Below are positions 18,795-29,021 of a DNA stretch of 64,000 bases, piece by piece; positions within the stretch are counted from its first letter, which is position 1, and each line of letters opens with the position of its first letter. The DNA lies in assembly GCF_029222905.1 (NCBI RefSeq), contig NZ_JARHUE010000001.1:310001-374000 (forward strand). Direction: 5' to 3'. The notes under the pieces were generated by a model that was given only the letters and a program-made list of their open reading frames with translations, made no database searches and was not told the origin of the DNA. This stretch comes from Neptuniibacter sp. CAU 1671. GTDB lineage: Bacteria > Pseudomonadota > Gammaproteobacteria > Pseudomonadales > Balneatricaceae. Position numbers and translations under genes: made by a program.

Positions 18795-20519
18795 TCAGCT
18801 CTCCTGCGTGACGCGAATGACGTCTTCGATACTGGTCAGACCCTGAAGCGCCTTCAGGCAGCCATCCTCATACATGGTCCGCATCCCTGCTTCGCGGGCG
18901 GCGGCATGTATGGTGCCCGAATCGGACCGGCTCATGACCAGTTTACGCAGGGTATCGTTCATGATCAGCAGTTCAATAATGGCCACCCTGCCGCGATAAC
19001 CACTGCCACCGCAGTGCTCACAGCCTTTAGGGCTATAGAGGGTGATCGGCTCACCGCCAGAGAATTTTTTCAGCCCTAGTTCTTCAACAATTTCCGGTAA
19101 CGGTGTGTAGGGCTCACGGCAATGCATGCACAGGCGTCTGACCAGACGTTGACCAATGGCGGCATTCAGGGTGGAGGTCAGCAGATAATCTTCAACACCC
19201 ATCTCAAGCAAACGCGTCACACTGCTTGCGGCATCATTGGTATGTAGCGTCGACAGGACAATATGCCCCGTCAAAGCAGATTGCACACAGATACGGGCGG
19301 TTTCCAGGTCACGCATCTCACCCACCATGATCACATCCGGGTCCTGACGCACAATGGCCCGCAAGGCACCGGCGAAGTTAAGCCCAATCGAAGGTTTAAC
19401 CTGAATCTGGTTGATACCCGGCAGCTGATACTCCACTGGATCTTCCACGGTGATCAGCTTGCTCTGTTCTGTATTGAGTTTGCTGAGGGCGGTATAGAGC
19501 GTGGTGGTTTTACCGCTACCGGTGGGGCCGGTGACCACCAACATTCCATGGGGAATGCTGAGGACTTCATACAGCTTTTTCAGCAGCGCCTCGTCCAGTC
19601 CTAACGCGCGGAAATCGAGACTGACTGTCTCACGATCCAGCAGACGCATCACCACACTCTCACCATGCATAGTGGGTACAGTGGATACACGAATATCGAG
19701 GTCTTTACCCTGCAGCCGCATTTCTATTCGTCCGTCCTGAGGCAAACGCCGCTCAGCAATATTCAGACGAGACATGATTTTGATACGCGAAATAACTGCA
19801 GGCGACATCTTAACCGGAGGGGCTTCCCCTTCTTGCAGTACACCGTCAATGCGGTAACGGACTTTCAGACAATCCTCAAAAGGCTCAATATGAATATCCG
19901 ACGCTCGCGATTCAACCGCACGCTGCATAATCAGATTCACCAGTCGGATAACCGGTGCCTCACTGGCCATATCTTTGAGGTGTTCAATGTCCTCTTCATC
20001 ATCACTGGCTTCAGTTGCCGATACACCTGCCAGGATATTGCCCATCTGGCTGGTACCCTGTCCGTAGAGCTTTTCAATGGCATTATCCAGTTCAGTGGCC
20101 AGCGCCACACGCTTTTGTACCCGGTAACCACTGGCAAGCTCCACCGCTTCCACCGCAAACTGGTCCTGAGGATCAGCCATCGCCAGCACCAGCGTCTGAT
20201 CATCCAGATTCAACGGCAATACGTGGGTATCTTTCAGAAACCGATAAGAGAGCGTATCGGGTAATAGCGCGACAGGAGGGAAATCCTTTGGCTCAACTTT
20301 AGGCAGATCAAGCAGCTCGGCCAGATGTGTGGCTATATTCGTCTCGGAAACCAGACCCAGCCGCACCAGCAGATTGGATAGAGAACTGCGTTTCTGTTTG
20401 ACCTCTTCCATCTGCAGGACACGTTGCAGATCTGTTCCTGACAGGCAACCGGCCTGGACTAACGCCTGTCCTAACTGCTGATACTCAGCAGAGTGAAGCT
20501 GCTCAGATGGCTGTTCCAT
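18795..20519 (-). CDS. gspE: Type II secretion ATPase GspE
   Basis: The 574-residue protein has N-terminal MshEN/GspE-N domains (to about 160). The ATPase core follows, with Walker A GPTGSGKTTTLY near 330, Asp and His boxes, and GEMRDLETARI. The zinc-binding tetracysteine CMHC-N~35-CEHC is near 480-520. It powers pseudopilus extension from the cytoplasmic face. It is the first gene of the eleven-gene operon; AAGGA precedes the ATG with good spacing. Gene order E to D matches the Xanthomonas xps operon. Confidence 0.96.
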   Translation of the reverse strand: MEQPSEQLHSAEYQQLGQALVQAGCLSGTDLQRVLQMEEVKQKRSSLSNLLVRLGLVSETNIATHLAELLDLPKVEPKDFPPVALLPDTLSYRFLKDTHVLPLNLDDQTLVLAMADPQDQFAVEAVELASGYRVQKRVALATELDNAIEKLYGQGTSQMGNILAGVSATEASDDEEDIEHLKDMASEAPVIRLVNLIMQRAVESRASDIHIEPFEDCLKVRYRIDGVLQEGEAPPVKMSPAVISRIKIMSRLNIAERRLPQDGRIEMRLQGKDLDIRVSTVPTMHGESVVMRLLDRETVSLDFRALGLDEALLKKLYEVLSIPHGMLVVTGPTGSGKTTTLYTALSKLNTEQSKLITVEDPVEYQLPGINQIQVKPSIGLNFAGALRAIVRQDPDVIMVGEMRDLETARICVQSALTGHIVLSTLHTNDAASSVTRLLEMGVEDYLLTSTLNAAIGQRLVRRLCMHCREPYTPLPEIVEELGLKKFSGGEPITLYSPKGCEHCGGSGYRGRVAIIELLIMNDTLRKLVMSRSDSGTIHAAAREAGMRTMYEDGCLKALQGLTSIEDVIRVTQES

Positions 20520-21023
20520 AGATCATTCCTTAACCAATTGGTGATCCGGTGTATCCCACCAGCGTGATACTGAAACTATAGTTGATCACAACCAACCCAA
20601 CCGGTTTCCAACAAAACGCTAACCATAACTTTCAAGATCAGGTGTCTAAGCCTGTTCGCCTTAAATCAGCAGGCGTTTTGCGACGGAAGTGATACCGTAT
20701 TTTTTCTGTTTCTCAGATCACAGCCCACCTGAAATATAACAAATAACATTTTATTTTTTCAGTTTATTTTCAATGACAAAAGCGTAGAAAAAGTTTTATG
20801 CCTGATACACACAATCATCTCCTTAACAGCACAATCAAGCAGCAAGTAAGCTCACACTGAACCCAGCCGTGACGGTTCTGTCGTAAGAAGAGTGTTGCCA
20901 TTCATCCGGGTTCTACCAACTCGCGTTCGACTTGGCCTGCCGAGCTGGACTTGGATCACAGCGCTACCTAAAATCGAGAAGCGCCCTCATTCGGGGGCAC
21001 GGATGCCTCAAGAGTTCTCAACC
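20520..21023. promoter_or_regulatory. Divergent intergenic region, gspE / RND adaptor
   Basis: About 500 bp separate the divergent gspE and efflux adaptor genes. The centre (20690-20800) is AT-rich and suits back-to-back promoters. A plus-strand open frame enters from 20892 but the segment before 21024 encodes no signal sequence or recognisable domain and is probably non-coding. I see no RNA gene or clear operator here. Confidence 0.4.
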
Positions 21024-22079
21024 ATGCGTTTACTGTTTATCGCTGTTCTAACAGGCCTGACCTTCCTCAGCGGATGTTCCGACGATCAGCCTGCCAACAA
21101 AAAAACCGCAGCTGTTCATCTCGTCGAGGCAGTACCCACCCGACTTGCCAATGTCGCTGTCTTGCGTGAGCGGACAGGTTCACTAAGAGCGTTCAGAGAG
21201 ATTCAGATCTTCAATCAGGAAGAGGGTCGCATTACTGCATTACCCTATTATGAAGGGGACACAGTACAGGCCGGTGATCTGTTGGCCAGGCTGGATGATC
21301 GTCTGTTGTTGGCCGAACGTAACCGCATTAGCGCTGAACGTAAAAAAGCTGAAAAGGATCTGATGCGAATTCGTGATCTGGCAAAACGCAAACTGGCAGC
21401 GGAAACGGACCTGACTCGTGCGGAAACCGATCTGGCCGTATTGCGTGCAGATGAACAGATCATCAATACCCGCCTTGAATACACCCAGATAGACTCGCCC
21501 ATTGATGGCATCATCAGTGCGCGCCTTACAGAGCCTGGCAACATTGCTGAACGTTACACCCACCTGCTGACGGTCTCCGACCAGAGTCGCCTGATCACCG
21601 AAGTGCAGGTATCAGAACTGCTGCTGAACAAACTGCATCTTGGCGATCCTGTCACCATGACCATTGATGCGCTGACCGTTGCGGCGCAGGCAGAACCCCT
21701 GCAGGCCAGCATTACCCGTATTCACCCCAACCTGAATCCACTGACCCGCACCGGCACCGTCGAAATTGCGCTTAGCCCGGTACCTCCGGGCGCCCGCCCG
21801 GGTCAGCTGGCACGCATTACCCTGCAAACCGAAAAATCCGAACGCCTGCTGATTCCATTTGTGGCGCTAAGACGTTCCTCAGAAGGTGAGTTTGTCTACC
21901 TGGTGGATGATCAATTCAAAGTTGAATCCAGAGCCGTACGCACCGGATTACGCATTGGTGATGATATTGAAGTACTGGCCGGTCTAAGTGCAGATGAGAA
22001 GGTCGTGATTCGTGGCTTCACCGGACTTCGGAACGGTCTGGAAGTCAGCCTGCTGCAACCCGCCGGTGCAGCCGAATGA
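21024..22079 (+). CDS. RND efflux periplasmic adaptor (membrane fusion lipoprotein)
   Basis: Starting at the ATG at 21024 gives a 351-residue lipoprotein with lipobox LSGC (Cys18). Upstream in-frame ATGs at 20892 and 21003 would bury the signal peptide. Domains in order are a biotinyl-lipoyl half (NQEEGRITALPYYEGDTVQAGD), an alpha-hairpin with heptads (near 85-125), the second lipoyl half (IDSPIDGIISARLTEPG), then beta-barrel and membrane-proximal domains. It links the inner-membrane pump encoded next to an outer-membrane channel that is not in this window. Stop and next start overlap as ATGA, so the pair is coupled. Substrate is unknown. Confidence 0.92.
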   Translation: MRLLFIAVLTGLTFLSGCSDDQPANKKTAAVHLVEAVPTRLANVAVLRERTGSLRAFREIQIFNQEEGRITALPYYEGDTVQAGDLLARLDDRLLLAERNRISAERKKAEKDLMRIRDLAKRKLAAETDLTRAETDLAVLRADEQIINTRLEYTQIDSPIDGIISARLTEPGNIAERYTHLLTVSDQSRLITEVQVSELLLNKLHLGDPVTMTIDALTVAAQAEPLQASITRIHPNLNPLTRTGTVEIALSPVPPGARPGQLARITLQTEKSERLLIPFVALRRSSEGEFVYLVDDQFKVESRAVRTGLRIGDDIEVLAGLSADEKVVIRGFTGLRNGLEVSLLQPAGAAE

Positions 22080-25000
22080 AGTTTCGCAGCGGCGGCCTGG
22101 CGGCCTGGTCAATCCGGCACCCCGTCGGGGTCAGCATGATCGCCCTTGCCGTACTGGTATTGGGTCTGTTTACCTTAAGCCGGCTTGCCATCGATCTGTT
22201 GCCGCACATCATCTACCCGGAAATTCGGGTGCGAATCATTGATAGCGGCGTACCGGCCTCCGTTATGGAAGATCAGGTTACCCGACAACTGGAAGAACAG
22301 CTGGCCATTACCGAAGATGCTATCAGCGTGCAGTCCAGTACCAACCGCGGCCTGTCCACCGTCGATCTGGCATTCAACTACGGTAAAGATATTGATATCG
22401 CCTTGCGGGATGCGAGCACCCGACTTGACCGGGCAAAACGCTTTTTACCCGACACCATTGATCCCCCCGTGATCTATAAACTGGACCCCTCCCAAATTCC
22501 GGTGATGGAGTTTGTCATTAGTTCACCCCTGCGCAGCAGCACAGAGCTAAGAACCTGGGTTGATGATATTTTCAGCAAGTGGTTTTTAAACCTGCCAGGC
22601 GTTGCCGCCGCAGAAGTGGGCGGCGGGCAACTGCGTGAAATCCAGATCATCCCCGACCAGAATCGTCTGGCAGGGGTGGGCATTACCTACAACGATGTCA
22701 TAGAAGCACTGCAAACATCCAACAGTGATGAACCGATTGGCCGCCTGCAGATGCCCGCCCATGAAATTACCGGGCGAATCAGCGGACGCCTCACGTCGAT
22801 TGATGCTATCCGCCAACTGCCGGTTGCCAGCCATCTGGGTAACACCGTCCTTCTGGCCGATGTCGCGGAAGTGATCGACAGTAGCGAAGATGAGCGCATC
22901 AAGGTGCGCGCTGACGGCGTGGCCGGCATAAAACTGTCAATTCAGAAACAACCCACCGCCAATACCACAGCCGTGGTTGCAGCGGTTAAAGATCGACTGG
23001 ACTGGCTGCACGAGCAGAATCTGTTACCCGAGGATATTAATGCAACCGTGGTCGCCGACCAGTCAATCTATGTATTGCAGTCGCTTAAAAATGCCTCTCT
23101 GGCGGCAATCAGCGGAGCCTTTCTTGCCATGGCCGTGGTGTATATTTTCCTCGGCAACCTGCGCCGCACTCTGATCATCGGCAGCGCCATTCCCATAGCC
23201 ATCATGTTTACCTGCGTGCTGATGGGTCTGGGTGGGCTGACACTTAATGTGATGACGCTGGGTGGTTTGGCGCTGGGTATTGGCATGCTGGTCGACAACA
23301 CCATCGTGATGCTCGAGAACATCTATCGCCACCAGCGCAAACATGAAGCCGCAGAAGCGGGTGCAGTACAGGCAGCCACTGAGGTCAACGGTGCGATTGT
23401 CGCAGCCACCTCTACCAACCTGGCGGCTGTTCTGCCCTTTTTGTTTATTGGCGGCTTGGCCGGACTGTTGTTCCGCGAGCTGATTTTCACCATTTCAGCC
23501 GCTATTTTTGCCTCCATGATCATCGCTCTGACACTGGTGCCAGCCTATGCTTCGCGCGTGCATCAGATCAGCAAAAACCGCCTGCGCCGGATCGTTGATG
23601 GCAGCATCGACTGGCTGCAAGACCGCTATGCCGGATGTATTTCCCGGGCACTGCCGTTTCGCTGGCCATTGATCATTCTGTTCCTGCTAGGGCTCGGCAT
23701 CAGCGCCCCCGTTTTTCTTAGCGGAAAACAGATTTTTCTGCCCACGCTGGATGACGGTCAGATACGCGTGATCGTATCAGCGGATATCGGTATCTCTTTA
23801 GAAGAGATGGATCAGAAGACCGCTCAGATAGAAGCCCTGTTTGCCGCTCAGCCTGAAACGGAATCCGTTTTCACCCTGGTTGGCGGTTCTATTTTTGGCC
23901 GCACGCAACGGGAAACACCCAGCCGCTCCACCATCACCGTCCAGCTTAAACCCCTCAGTGAACGTTCTGTGAGCAGCGAGCAGTGGATGCAACGCACACA
24001 GACACTGATCAATGATCTGCAACTGGCCGGTTTTAAGGTACGTATGTCACAGCGGGGTATCCGGGGAATTCGCACTAACCGAGGTGATGATGACATCAGT
24101 CTGCGACTGCAGGGAAACGACCCTCAGACACTGAAATCAATTGCTGACCAACTGGCCGAAAAAATGCGGACCCTGCCCTCGCTCTCTAACATCACACATT
24201 CAGCCGAAGACGAACAGTTGGAAATAGCCATTACTCTGGATCGACAGCGCGCAATACAGCTGGGACTGAATCTGCAGGATCTGGCGCAGGCCGCAAAAAT
24301 CGCGCTGGAGGGGCAGGTTGTCAGCGACTATATCGACGGTGACCGGGCCTATGATATCCGCCTGAGACTGGCACAGGCGACCATGAGCAGCCCCCAGGAT
24401 CTGGAATCGATCATTCTATTCCCGGCAACCGATGAGCGTCAGCCGGTCTACCTGGGGACAGTTGCGAAAATTGAACTGCTGGAAACCCCGGCAACCATCA
24501 AGCGCGATAACCAGATGCGCATTGTTGAGATCACGGCCAGTCTGAAAGAGAACTTTACGCTTGGCGAGGCGTTACAGGCGCTGGACAGTCTCAGAGAAAA
24601 TACCGCGTTACCAGAGGGCTATGCGCTCTATGATGGCGGTTCGCGCAAGGCGCTGGAGGAACAACAACAGCTGGCGGATATATTACTCTTGCTGGCCCTG
24701 TTTCTGGTGTTTGTGGTGATGGCAATCCAGTATGAGTCACTGCTGAATCCGCTGATCATTATCCTCAGCGTTCCTTTTGCGGCGATTGGTGTGGCCTTGG
24801 GCATTGAATGGCTGCAGTTGCCCCTCTCCATGCCGGTCTGGCTGGGCATGATCATGCTGGTCGGCATCGTGGTCAACAATGCGATTTTGCTGGTCGAATA
24901 CATCGAAATCGAACGTGAGCAGTATCCCGATCTGCATCAGGCCATTATAGAAGCTGCACGCCTGCGTCTGCGGCCTATTCTGATGACCACACTGTCGACC

Positions 25001-25171
25001 GTGGTTGGCATGCTGCCACTGTCACTCGGCTGGGGTGATGGCGCTGAGATGTTGCAACCCCTTGCCATTACAGTGGTCTGGGGACTCTCTTTCTCAATGC
25101 TTGTCAGTTTATTGCTGGTGCCCCTGATGTACCTTACCTTCCACCAATGGCACCTGAAGATCAAAGGATAA
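22076..25171 (+). CDS. RND-family efflux pump permease (AcrB/HAE1-like)
   Basis: The 1031-residue protein has the usual RND length and layout. There is an N-terminal TM helix (VGVSMIALAVLVLGLFTLSR), a large periplasmic porter domain to about 335, TM2-6 including GIGMLVDNTIVMLENIYRH in TM4 (proton-relay Asp), a second porter domain, and TM8-12 with GIVVNNAILLVEYIE. It belongs to the HAE-1/MdtB-like drug and lipophile exporters, driven by the proton gradient. It is translationally coupled to its adaptor. No TetR- or MarR-type regulator lies beside it, so its control is not apparent. Confidence 0.94.
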   Translation: MKFRSGGLAAWSIRHPVGVSMIALAVLVLGLFTLSRLAIDLLPHIIYPEIRVRIIDSGVPASVMEDQVTRQLEEQLAITEDAISVQSSTNRGLSTVDLAFNYGKDIDIALRDASTRLDRAKRFLPDTIDPPVIYKLDPSQIPVMEFVISSPLRSSTELRTWVDDIFSKWFLNLPGVAAAEVGGGQLREIQIIPDQNRLAGVGITYNDVIEALQTSNSDEPIGRLQMPAHEITGRISGRLTSIDAIRQLPVASHLGNTVLLADVAEVIDSSEDERIKVRADGVAGIKLSIQKQPTANTTAVVAAVKDRLDWLHEQNLLPEDINATVVADQSIYVLQSLKNASLAAISGAFLAMAVVYIFLGNLRRTLIIGSAIPIAIMFTCVLMGLGGLTLNVMTLGGLALGIGMLVDNTIVMLENIYRHQRKHEAAEAGAVQAATEVNGAIVAATSTNLAAVLPFLFIGGLAGLLFRELIFTISAAIFASMIIALTLVPAYASRVHQISKNRLRRIVDGSIDWLQDRYAGCISRALPFRWPLIILFLLGLGISAPVFLSGKQIFLPTLDDGQIRVIVSADIGISLEEMDQKTAQIEALFAAQPETESVFTLVGGSIFGRTQRETPSRSTITVQLKPLSERSVSSEQWMQRTQTLINDLQLAGFKVRMSQRGIRGIRTNRGDDDISLRLQGNDPQTLKSIADQLAEKMRTLPSLSNITHSAEDEQLEIAITLDRQRAIQLGLNLQDLAQAAKIALEGQVVSDYIDGDRAYDIRLRLAQATMSSPQDLESIILFPATDERQPVYLGTVAKIELLETPATIKRDNQMRIVEITASLKENFTLGEALQALDSLRENTALPEGYALYDGGSRKALEEQQQLADILLLLALFLVFVVMAIQYESLLNPLIIILSVPFAAIGVALGIEWLQLPLSMPVWLGMIMLVGIVVNNAILLVEYIEIEREQYPDLHQAIIEAARLRLRPILMTTLSTVVGMLPLSLGWGDGAEMLQPLAITVVWGLSFSMLVSLLLVPLMYLTFHQWHLKIKG

Positions 25172-25244
25172 TATCCTCTGGTTCAACCAGACAAAGCACA
25201 GTAAAGTTAGCCCGTTTTTTATTGCTCAGGAATCAACTCAATCC

Positions 25245-26066
25245 ATGAATTTCTCCGCACTCCAGGACCGCTTCTACCAACTGCGCTCCAATAAAATTTT
25301 TGAAAGCTTTGTCATTGCGGTGATCATTTTTTCGGCGCTGGTCATCGGGGCCAAAACCTATGATATCCCAACGCCTGTTCTGACACTTATCCGCTGGATC
25401 GATCTGTTCATCACACTTTTTTTCCTGGTCGAAATCAGTATCCGCTTTCTGGGAGAACCGGATAAGCGCAATTTCTTCAAAAACGGCTGGAATATTTTTG
25501 ACACCCTGATTGTTGTGATCAGCCTGATCCCTATCGACGACAGCGAGCTGGCCCTGATTGGCCGACTGGTGCGTATCTTCCGGGTCTTGCGAATGGTGTC
25601 GATGGTTCCGGAGCTGCGCAACCTGCTGAACTCACTGCTGATCGCCCTGCCCCGGCTTGGCTACGTCGTGTTGCTGATGTTTATCATCTTCTACATCTAT
25701 GCCGCGATCGGCGCGTTTTTCTTCGCTGATATCAACACAGAACTTTGGGGAGATATCACCATTGCCATGCTGACTCTGTTCAGGGTGATGACCTTTGAGG
25801 ACTGGACCGATGTGATGTATGAAACCATGTCGGTGTATGGTTTTAGCTGGATCTATTACCTTAGCTTTATCTTCCTGACCGCCTTTGCTTTCCTTAACAT
25901 GGTGATCGGGATTGTGGTCAGCGTGATGGAAGAAGAACATGAAAAAGCACGCCATGCTGAAGGTGAACCATCCCGCGAGGAGCTATCTGCCCAGATCAGC
26001 GAGCTTAAAGCACTGATTCTTGCGCAACAGGTTTGTCCAAAGTGCCAGGAACATGACAAAAACTGA
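25245..26066 (+). CDS. Voltage-gated cation channel of the bacterial NaV/CaV type
   Basis: The 273-residue protein has six transmembrane helices. The S4 voltage sensor has four Arg at three-residue spacing (R107, R110, R113, R116). The pore loop reads LFRVMTFEDWTDVMY, putting E185, D186 and W187 at the selectivity filter. Known NaChBac-type sodium filters read TLESW, so the extra acidic residue here may favour divalent ions; that is inference. After S6 comes a charged coiled coil (near 228-262) that would tetramerise the channel, and the C terminus holds CPKC. The stop overlaps the start of the ligase-like gene. Physiological role in this organism is unknown; related channels affect motility and pH homeostasis in alkaliphiles. 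Confidence 0.88.
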   Translation: MNFSALQDRFYQLRSNKIFESFVIAVIIFSALVIGAKTYDIPTPVLTLIRWIDLFITLFFLVEISIRFLGEPDKRNFFKNGWNIFDTLIVVISLIPIDDSELALIGRLVRIFRVLRMVSMVPELRNLLNSLLIALPRLGYVVLLMFIIFYIYAAIGAFFFADINTELWGDITIAMLTLFRVMTFEDWTDVMYETMSVYGFSWIYYLSFIFLTAFAFLNMVIGIVVSVMEEEHEKARHAEGEPSREELSAQISELKALILAQQVCPKCQEHDKN

Positions 26067-26868
26067 AACAGAACAGACAGTGACACATCACGCTGCACGG
26101 TCTGTTTTTCAGGCCCAGCAGCGCTGGCACCTCTTAAATGAGCCACTGAATAACAACCCGGCAAATGCACTGCACAGAGACACCCTCTTATTAAAAGAGG
26201 TCGCCAGTGGTGCCCGTCAAGCCACGGTAAGGATTTGGGAAAATCCGCAGTGCCTGGTCGTGACCCGCAAAGAAACCCGCTTTCCTGCTTTTGCACAGGC
26301 AAAACAGCAGCTTGAACAACAGGGGTGGCCGGTGATTGTACGTGACAGTGGTGGCACTGCGGTCCCTCACCACCCGGGCATTCTGAACCTCAGTCTGATC
26401 CTGCCCCAGTTTCACGCACCAAAATTTGATCTGGACAGTATCTACCTGGCACTGTGTGAACCGATTATTCAAGCACTAAAATTCTTTGGCTTAAAAGCAG
26501 AATATGGCGAAACACCCGGTTCCTATTGTGATGGTCGTTTTAACCTGAACATTGAGGGTTTGAAGATCACAGGCACCGCTCAGCGAATGATGCTGGCAAC
26601 CGGTAACCAGGACCTGATCAGCCACGGCATTCTGGCACAGGCGATGTTGATGGTTGAGGCCGATGCGGCAGCCGATACTGAGATCGTGAATCAGTTCTAC
26701 CGTCTGGCCGGAATGGATAGACAGTTTGCGCCTGATGTCGCTACCAGCCTGAATCAGTTGGACATTCCAAATCACTCAGATACCACACTGACCCATTTAA
26801 TCCGCACTAAACTGATTGATAGCTGCGCCAGCCTCTGCAAAAGCAATGCTGGCGGACCTGAAACCTGA
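26053..26868 (+). CDS. Lipoate/biotin protein ligase-family protein
   Basis: The 271-residue product of the ATG at 26053 (AGGA six bases before it) has the BPL/LplA fold. RDSGGTAVPHHPGILNLSL near residues 97-115 matches the lipoate-binding RRxSGG...H..G.LN motif, and GLKITGTAQRM near 172-182 matches the loop holding the conserved Lys. It could attach lipoate or octanoate to E2/GcvH-type domains. No acceptor protein is encoded nearby. A longer frame from 26020 would begin inside the channel gene and lacks a better start. It overlaps the channel stop by 14 bp, implying co-transcription. Exact acyl substrate cannot be told from sequence. Confidence 0.8.
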   Translation: MTKTETEQTVTHHAARSVFQAQQRWHLLNEPLNNNPANALHRDTLLLKEVASGARQATVRIWENPQCLVVTRKETRFPAFAQAKQQLEQQGWPVIVRDSGGTAVPHHPGILNLSLILPQFHAPKFDLDSIYLALCEPIIQALKFFGLKAEYGETPGSYCDGRFNLNIEGLKITGTAQRMMLATGNQDLISHGILAQAMLMVEADAAADTEIVNQFYRLAGMDRQFAPDVATSLNQLDIPNHSDTTLTHLIRTKLIDSCASLCKSNAGGPET

Positions 26869-26911
26869 CATCGGGTTTACGGTCCAATCCTGCAGAAGGG
26901 AGATTGCTATC

Positions 26912-27310
26912 ATGAAAAAACTTGCCTGCCTGATCGCCAGCACAGGGCTGATCGCTGCATGTTCAGTGCAAACCCCTCGTGTGTTACCTCAGGATAGCTA
27001 TCTGATAGACACACAACTTGGACTGATGTGTCATGTATCCGAATGTTACTACCTGTCGCTGATAGGGCTCTCCTGGCAGGAGATCGATATTGCCCTGGCG
27101 TTAGGGTTACCCGCTAAAGCCTACAGCTGGAGTGTGGATGAGTTTGTCAGCCTGCTGGTCACGCCACCAGAAGGACGCTATGGCGTTGAACAACTGTCCG
27201 CCACAGAGTTTAAACTGCCGCGAAACCGAGCCACAGAAGCCGCATTTAACGCGCTTGAGCAGGAAGATCTGCAGCTATACCGGATTGGTGGTGAAAGCCA
27301 TGCGTTTTGA
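26912..27310 (+). CDS. Small lipoprotein, function unknown
   Basis: The 132-residue product begins after AAGGGAG and has a lipoprotein signal with lipobox IAAC (Cys17). The mature part is soluble and contains two further Cys close together (LMCHVSECYY), which could form a disulfide or bind a metal. I recognise no family. It lies 43 bp after the ligase-like gene on the same strand and probably ends that transcript. Confidence 0.7.
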   Translation: MKKLACLIASTGLIAACSVQTPRVLPQDSYLIDTQLGLMCHVSECYYLSLIGLSWQEIDIALALGLPAKAYSWSVDEFVSLLVTPPEGRYGVEQLSATEFKLPRNRATEAAFNALEQEDLQLYRIGGESHAF

Positions 27311-27333
27311 TTAGAGATTTCGATTATTCCAGA

Positions 27334-27359
27334 CAAAAAAACGGCCCCAGAGGGGCCGT
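27334..27359 (-). terminator. Terminator between lipoprotein and aldehyde dehydrogenase genes
   Basis: ACGGCCCC-AGA-GGGGCCGT is a perfect hairpin. On the minus strand it is followed by a run of seven T, so it mainly ends the aldehyde dehydrogenase transcript about 80 bp after its stop. The plus-strand side (TAACAAAAAC) lacks a T-run, so it is weaker for the lipoprotein. Confidence 0.85.
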
Positions 27360-27438
27360 AACAAAAACGCAAGAAGCTATGCGATAGCTCTTGGAAGGGA
27401 TACCAGAAGGACAGCAACTGGCACCCTTGGAGGCTCTA

Positions 27439-28959
27439 TTAGAAGAAGCCGAGCGGGCTAGTAGAGTAGCTAACCAGCATGTTTTTGGTCTGCTGGTAGT
27501 GATCCAGCATCATTTTGTGAGTCTCACGACCTACACCAGACTTCTTGTAACCACCGAATGCAGCGTGTGCTGGGTACAGGTGGTAGCAGTTCATCCATAC
27601 ACGACCAGCCTGGATGCCGCGACCCATGCGGTAAGCACGGTTAACATCACGGGTCCAAACACCAGAGCCCAGACCGAACTCAGTGTCGTTAGCGATTGCC
27701 AGTGCTTCAGCTTCATCTTTGAAAGTAGTAACAGATACTACTGGGCCAAAGATCTCTTCCTGGAAGACACGCATGTCGTTGGTGCCTTTGATCAGGGTAG
27801 GCTGAATGTAGTAGCCGCCTTTCAGGTCATCACCAACCTGCTCAACGCCACCACCCATCAGGATCTGAGCGCCTTCTTCACGACCGATGTCCATGTAACC
27901 CAGGATCTTGTCGAACTGTTCCTGAGATGCCTGAGCACCAACCATGGTTTCAGTATCCAGCGGGTTACCGCGCTTGATCAGCTTGGCACGCTCGATTACT
28001 TTCTCGATGAACTGGTCAGCGATTGATTCGTGAACCAGCAGACGGGAAGGACAAGTACATACTTCGCCCTGGTTGAAGTAAGCCAGAACTGCACCTTCAA
28101 TACACTTGCTCAGGTAGTCATCTTCGAAGTTCATTACGTCTTCAAAGTAGACGTTTGGAGACTTACCACCCAGCTCAGTAGTGGAAGGAATGATGTTCTC
28201 AGCAGCACATTTCATGATGTGAGAACCAACTGGAGTAGAACCAGTGAACGCGATCTTAGCGATACGCTTGCTGCTAGCCAGTGCCTGACCAGCTTCTGCA
28301 CCGAAACCGTTAACAACGTTCAGCACGCCTGGTGGCAACAGGTCGCCGATACATTCCATCAGAACCAGAATAGACAACGGAGTCTGCTCAGCAGGTTTCA
28401 GTACAATAACGTTACCCGCAGCCAGAGCAGGTGCCAGTTTCCAAGCACCCATCAGCAGAGGGAAGTTCCAAGGAATGATCTGACCTACAACACCCAGTGG
28501 CTCGTGGAAGTGGTAAGCAACGGTAGTTTCGTCGATTTCACCGATAGTACCTTCCTGCGCACGGATACAGCCAGCAAAGTAACGGAAGTGGTCAGCAGAC
28601 AGAGGAACGTCAGCAGCCAGAGTTTCACGAACAGCTTTACCGTTATCCCAGGTTTCTGCCACAGCCAGTTTTTCAAGGTTTTCTTCGATACGGTCTGCAA
28701 TTTTCAGCAGCAGATTGGAGCGTTCTATAGTAGAAGTTTTGCCCCATGCATCTTTAGCAGCATGAGCAGCGTCCAGCGCCAGCTCGATGTCTTCAGCAGT
28801 AGAGCGCGGAATTTCGCAGACGGCTTCACCGGTAACAGGGGTGTGGTTGGTAAAATACTGGCCTTTTACAGGCTCAACCCACTGACCATTGATATAGTTG
28901 CCATAACGGGATTTGAATGAAACAACAGAGCCTTCTGCACCTGGCTTAGCGTAAATCAT
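27439..28959 (-). CDS. NAD-dependent aldehyde dehydrogenase (ExaC/PedI-like)
   Basis: The 506-residue protein is a full-length class I/II ALDH. NAD-binding motifs include [19 protein letters not shown] near 155-173 and [12 protein letters not shown] near 230. The Glu-box is [10 protein letters not shown], and the catalytic Cys301 lies in GEVCTCPSR. The ESIADQF and [13 protein letters not shown] segments resemble ExaC/AldB enzymes that oxidise acetaldehyde made by PQQ ethanol dehydrogenase. Codon use is strongly biased to the set used in highly expressed genes (GGT, CGT, AAC, TTC), like the PQQ dehydrogenase gene at 30181 and the porin. It is divergent from the FRG gene and shares promoter words with other island genes. 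Confidence 0.92.
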   Translation of the reverse strand: MIYAKPGAEGSVVSFKSRYGNYINGQWVEPVKGQYFTNHTPVTGEAVCEIPRSTAEDIELALDAAHAAKDAWGKTSTIERSNLLLKIADRIEENLEKLAVAETWDNGKAVRETLAADVPLSADHFRYFAGCIRAQEGTIGEIDETTVAYHFHEPLGVVGQIIPWNFPLLMGAWKLAPALAAGNVIVLKPAEQTPLSILVLMECIGDLLPPGVLNVVNGFGAEAGQALASSKRIAKIAFTGSTPVGSHIMKCAAENIIPSTTELGGKSPNVYFEDVMNFEDDYLSKCIEGAVLAYFNQGEVCTCPSRLLVHESIADQFIEKVIERAKLIKRGNPLDTETMVGAQASQEQFDKILGYMDIGREEGAQILMGGGVEQVGDDLKGGYYIQPTLIKGTNDMRVFQEEIFGPVVSVTTFKDEAEALAIANDTEFGLGSGVWTRDVNRAYRMGRGIQAGRVWMNCYHLYPAHAAFGGYKKSGVGRETHKMMLDHYQQTKNMLVSYSTSPLGFF

Positions 28960-29021
28960 CTTCTAATTGCCTCTTTGTTTTTATCAACTCACTCGATAAG
29001 GGGAGAGTGACGGTTAGATTA

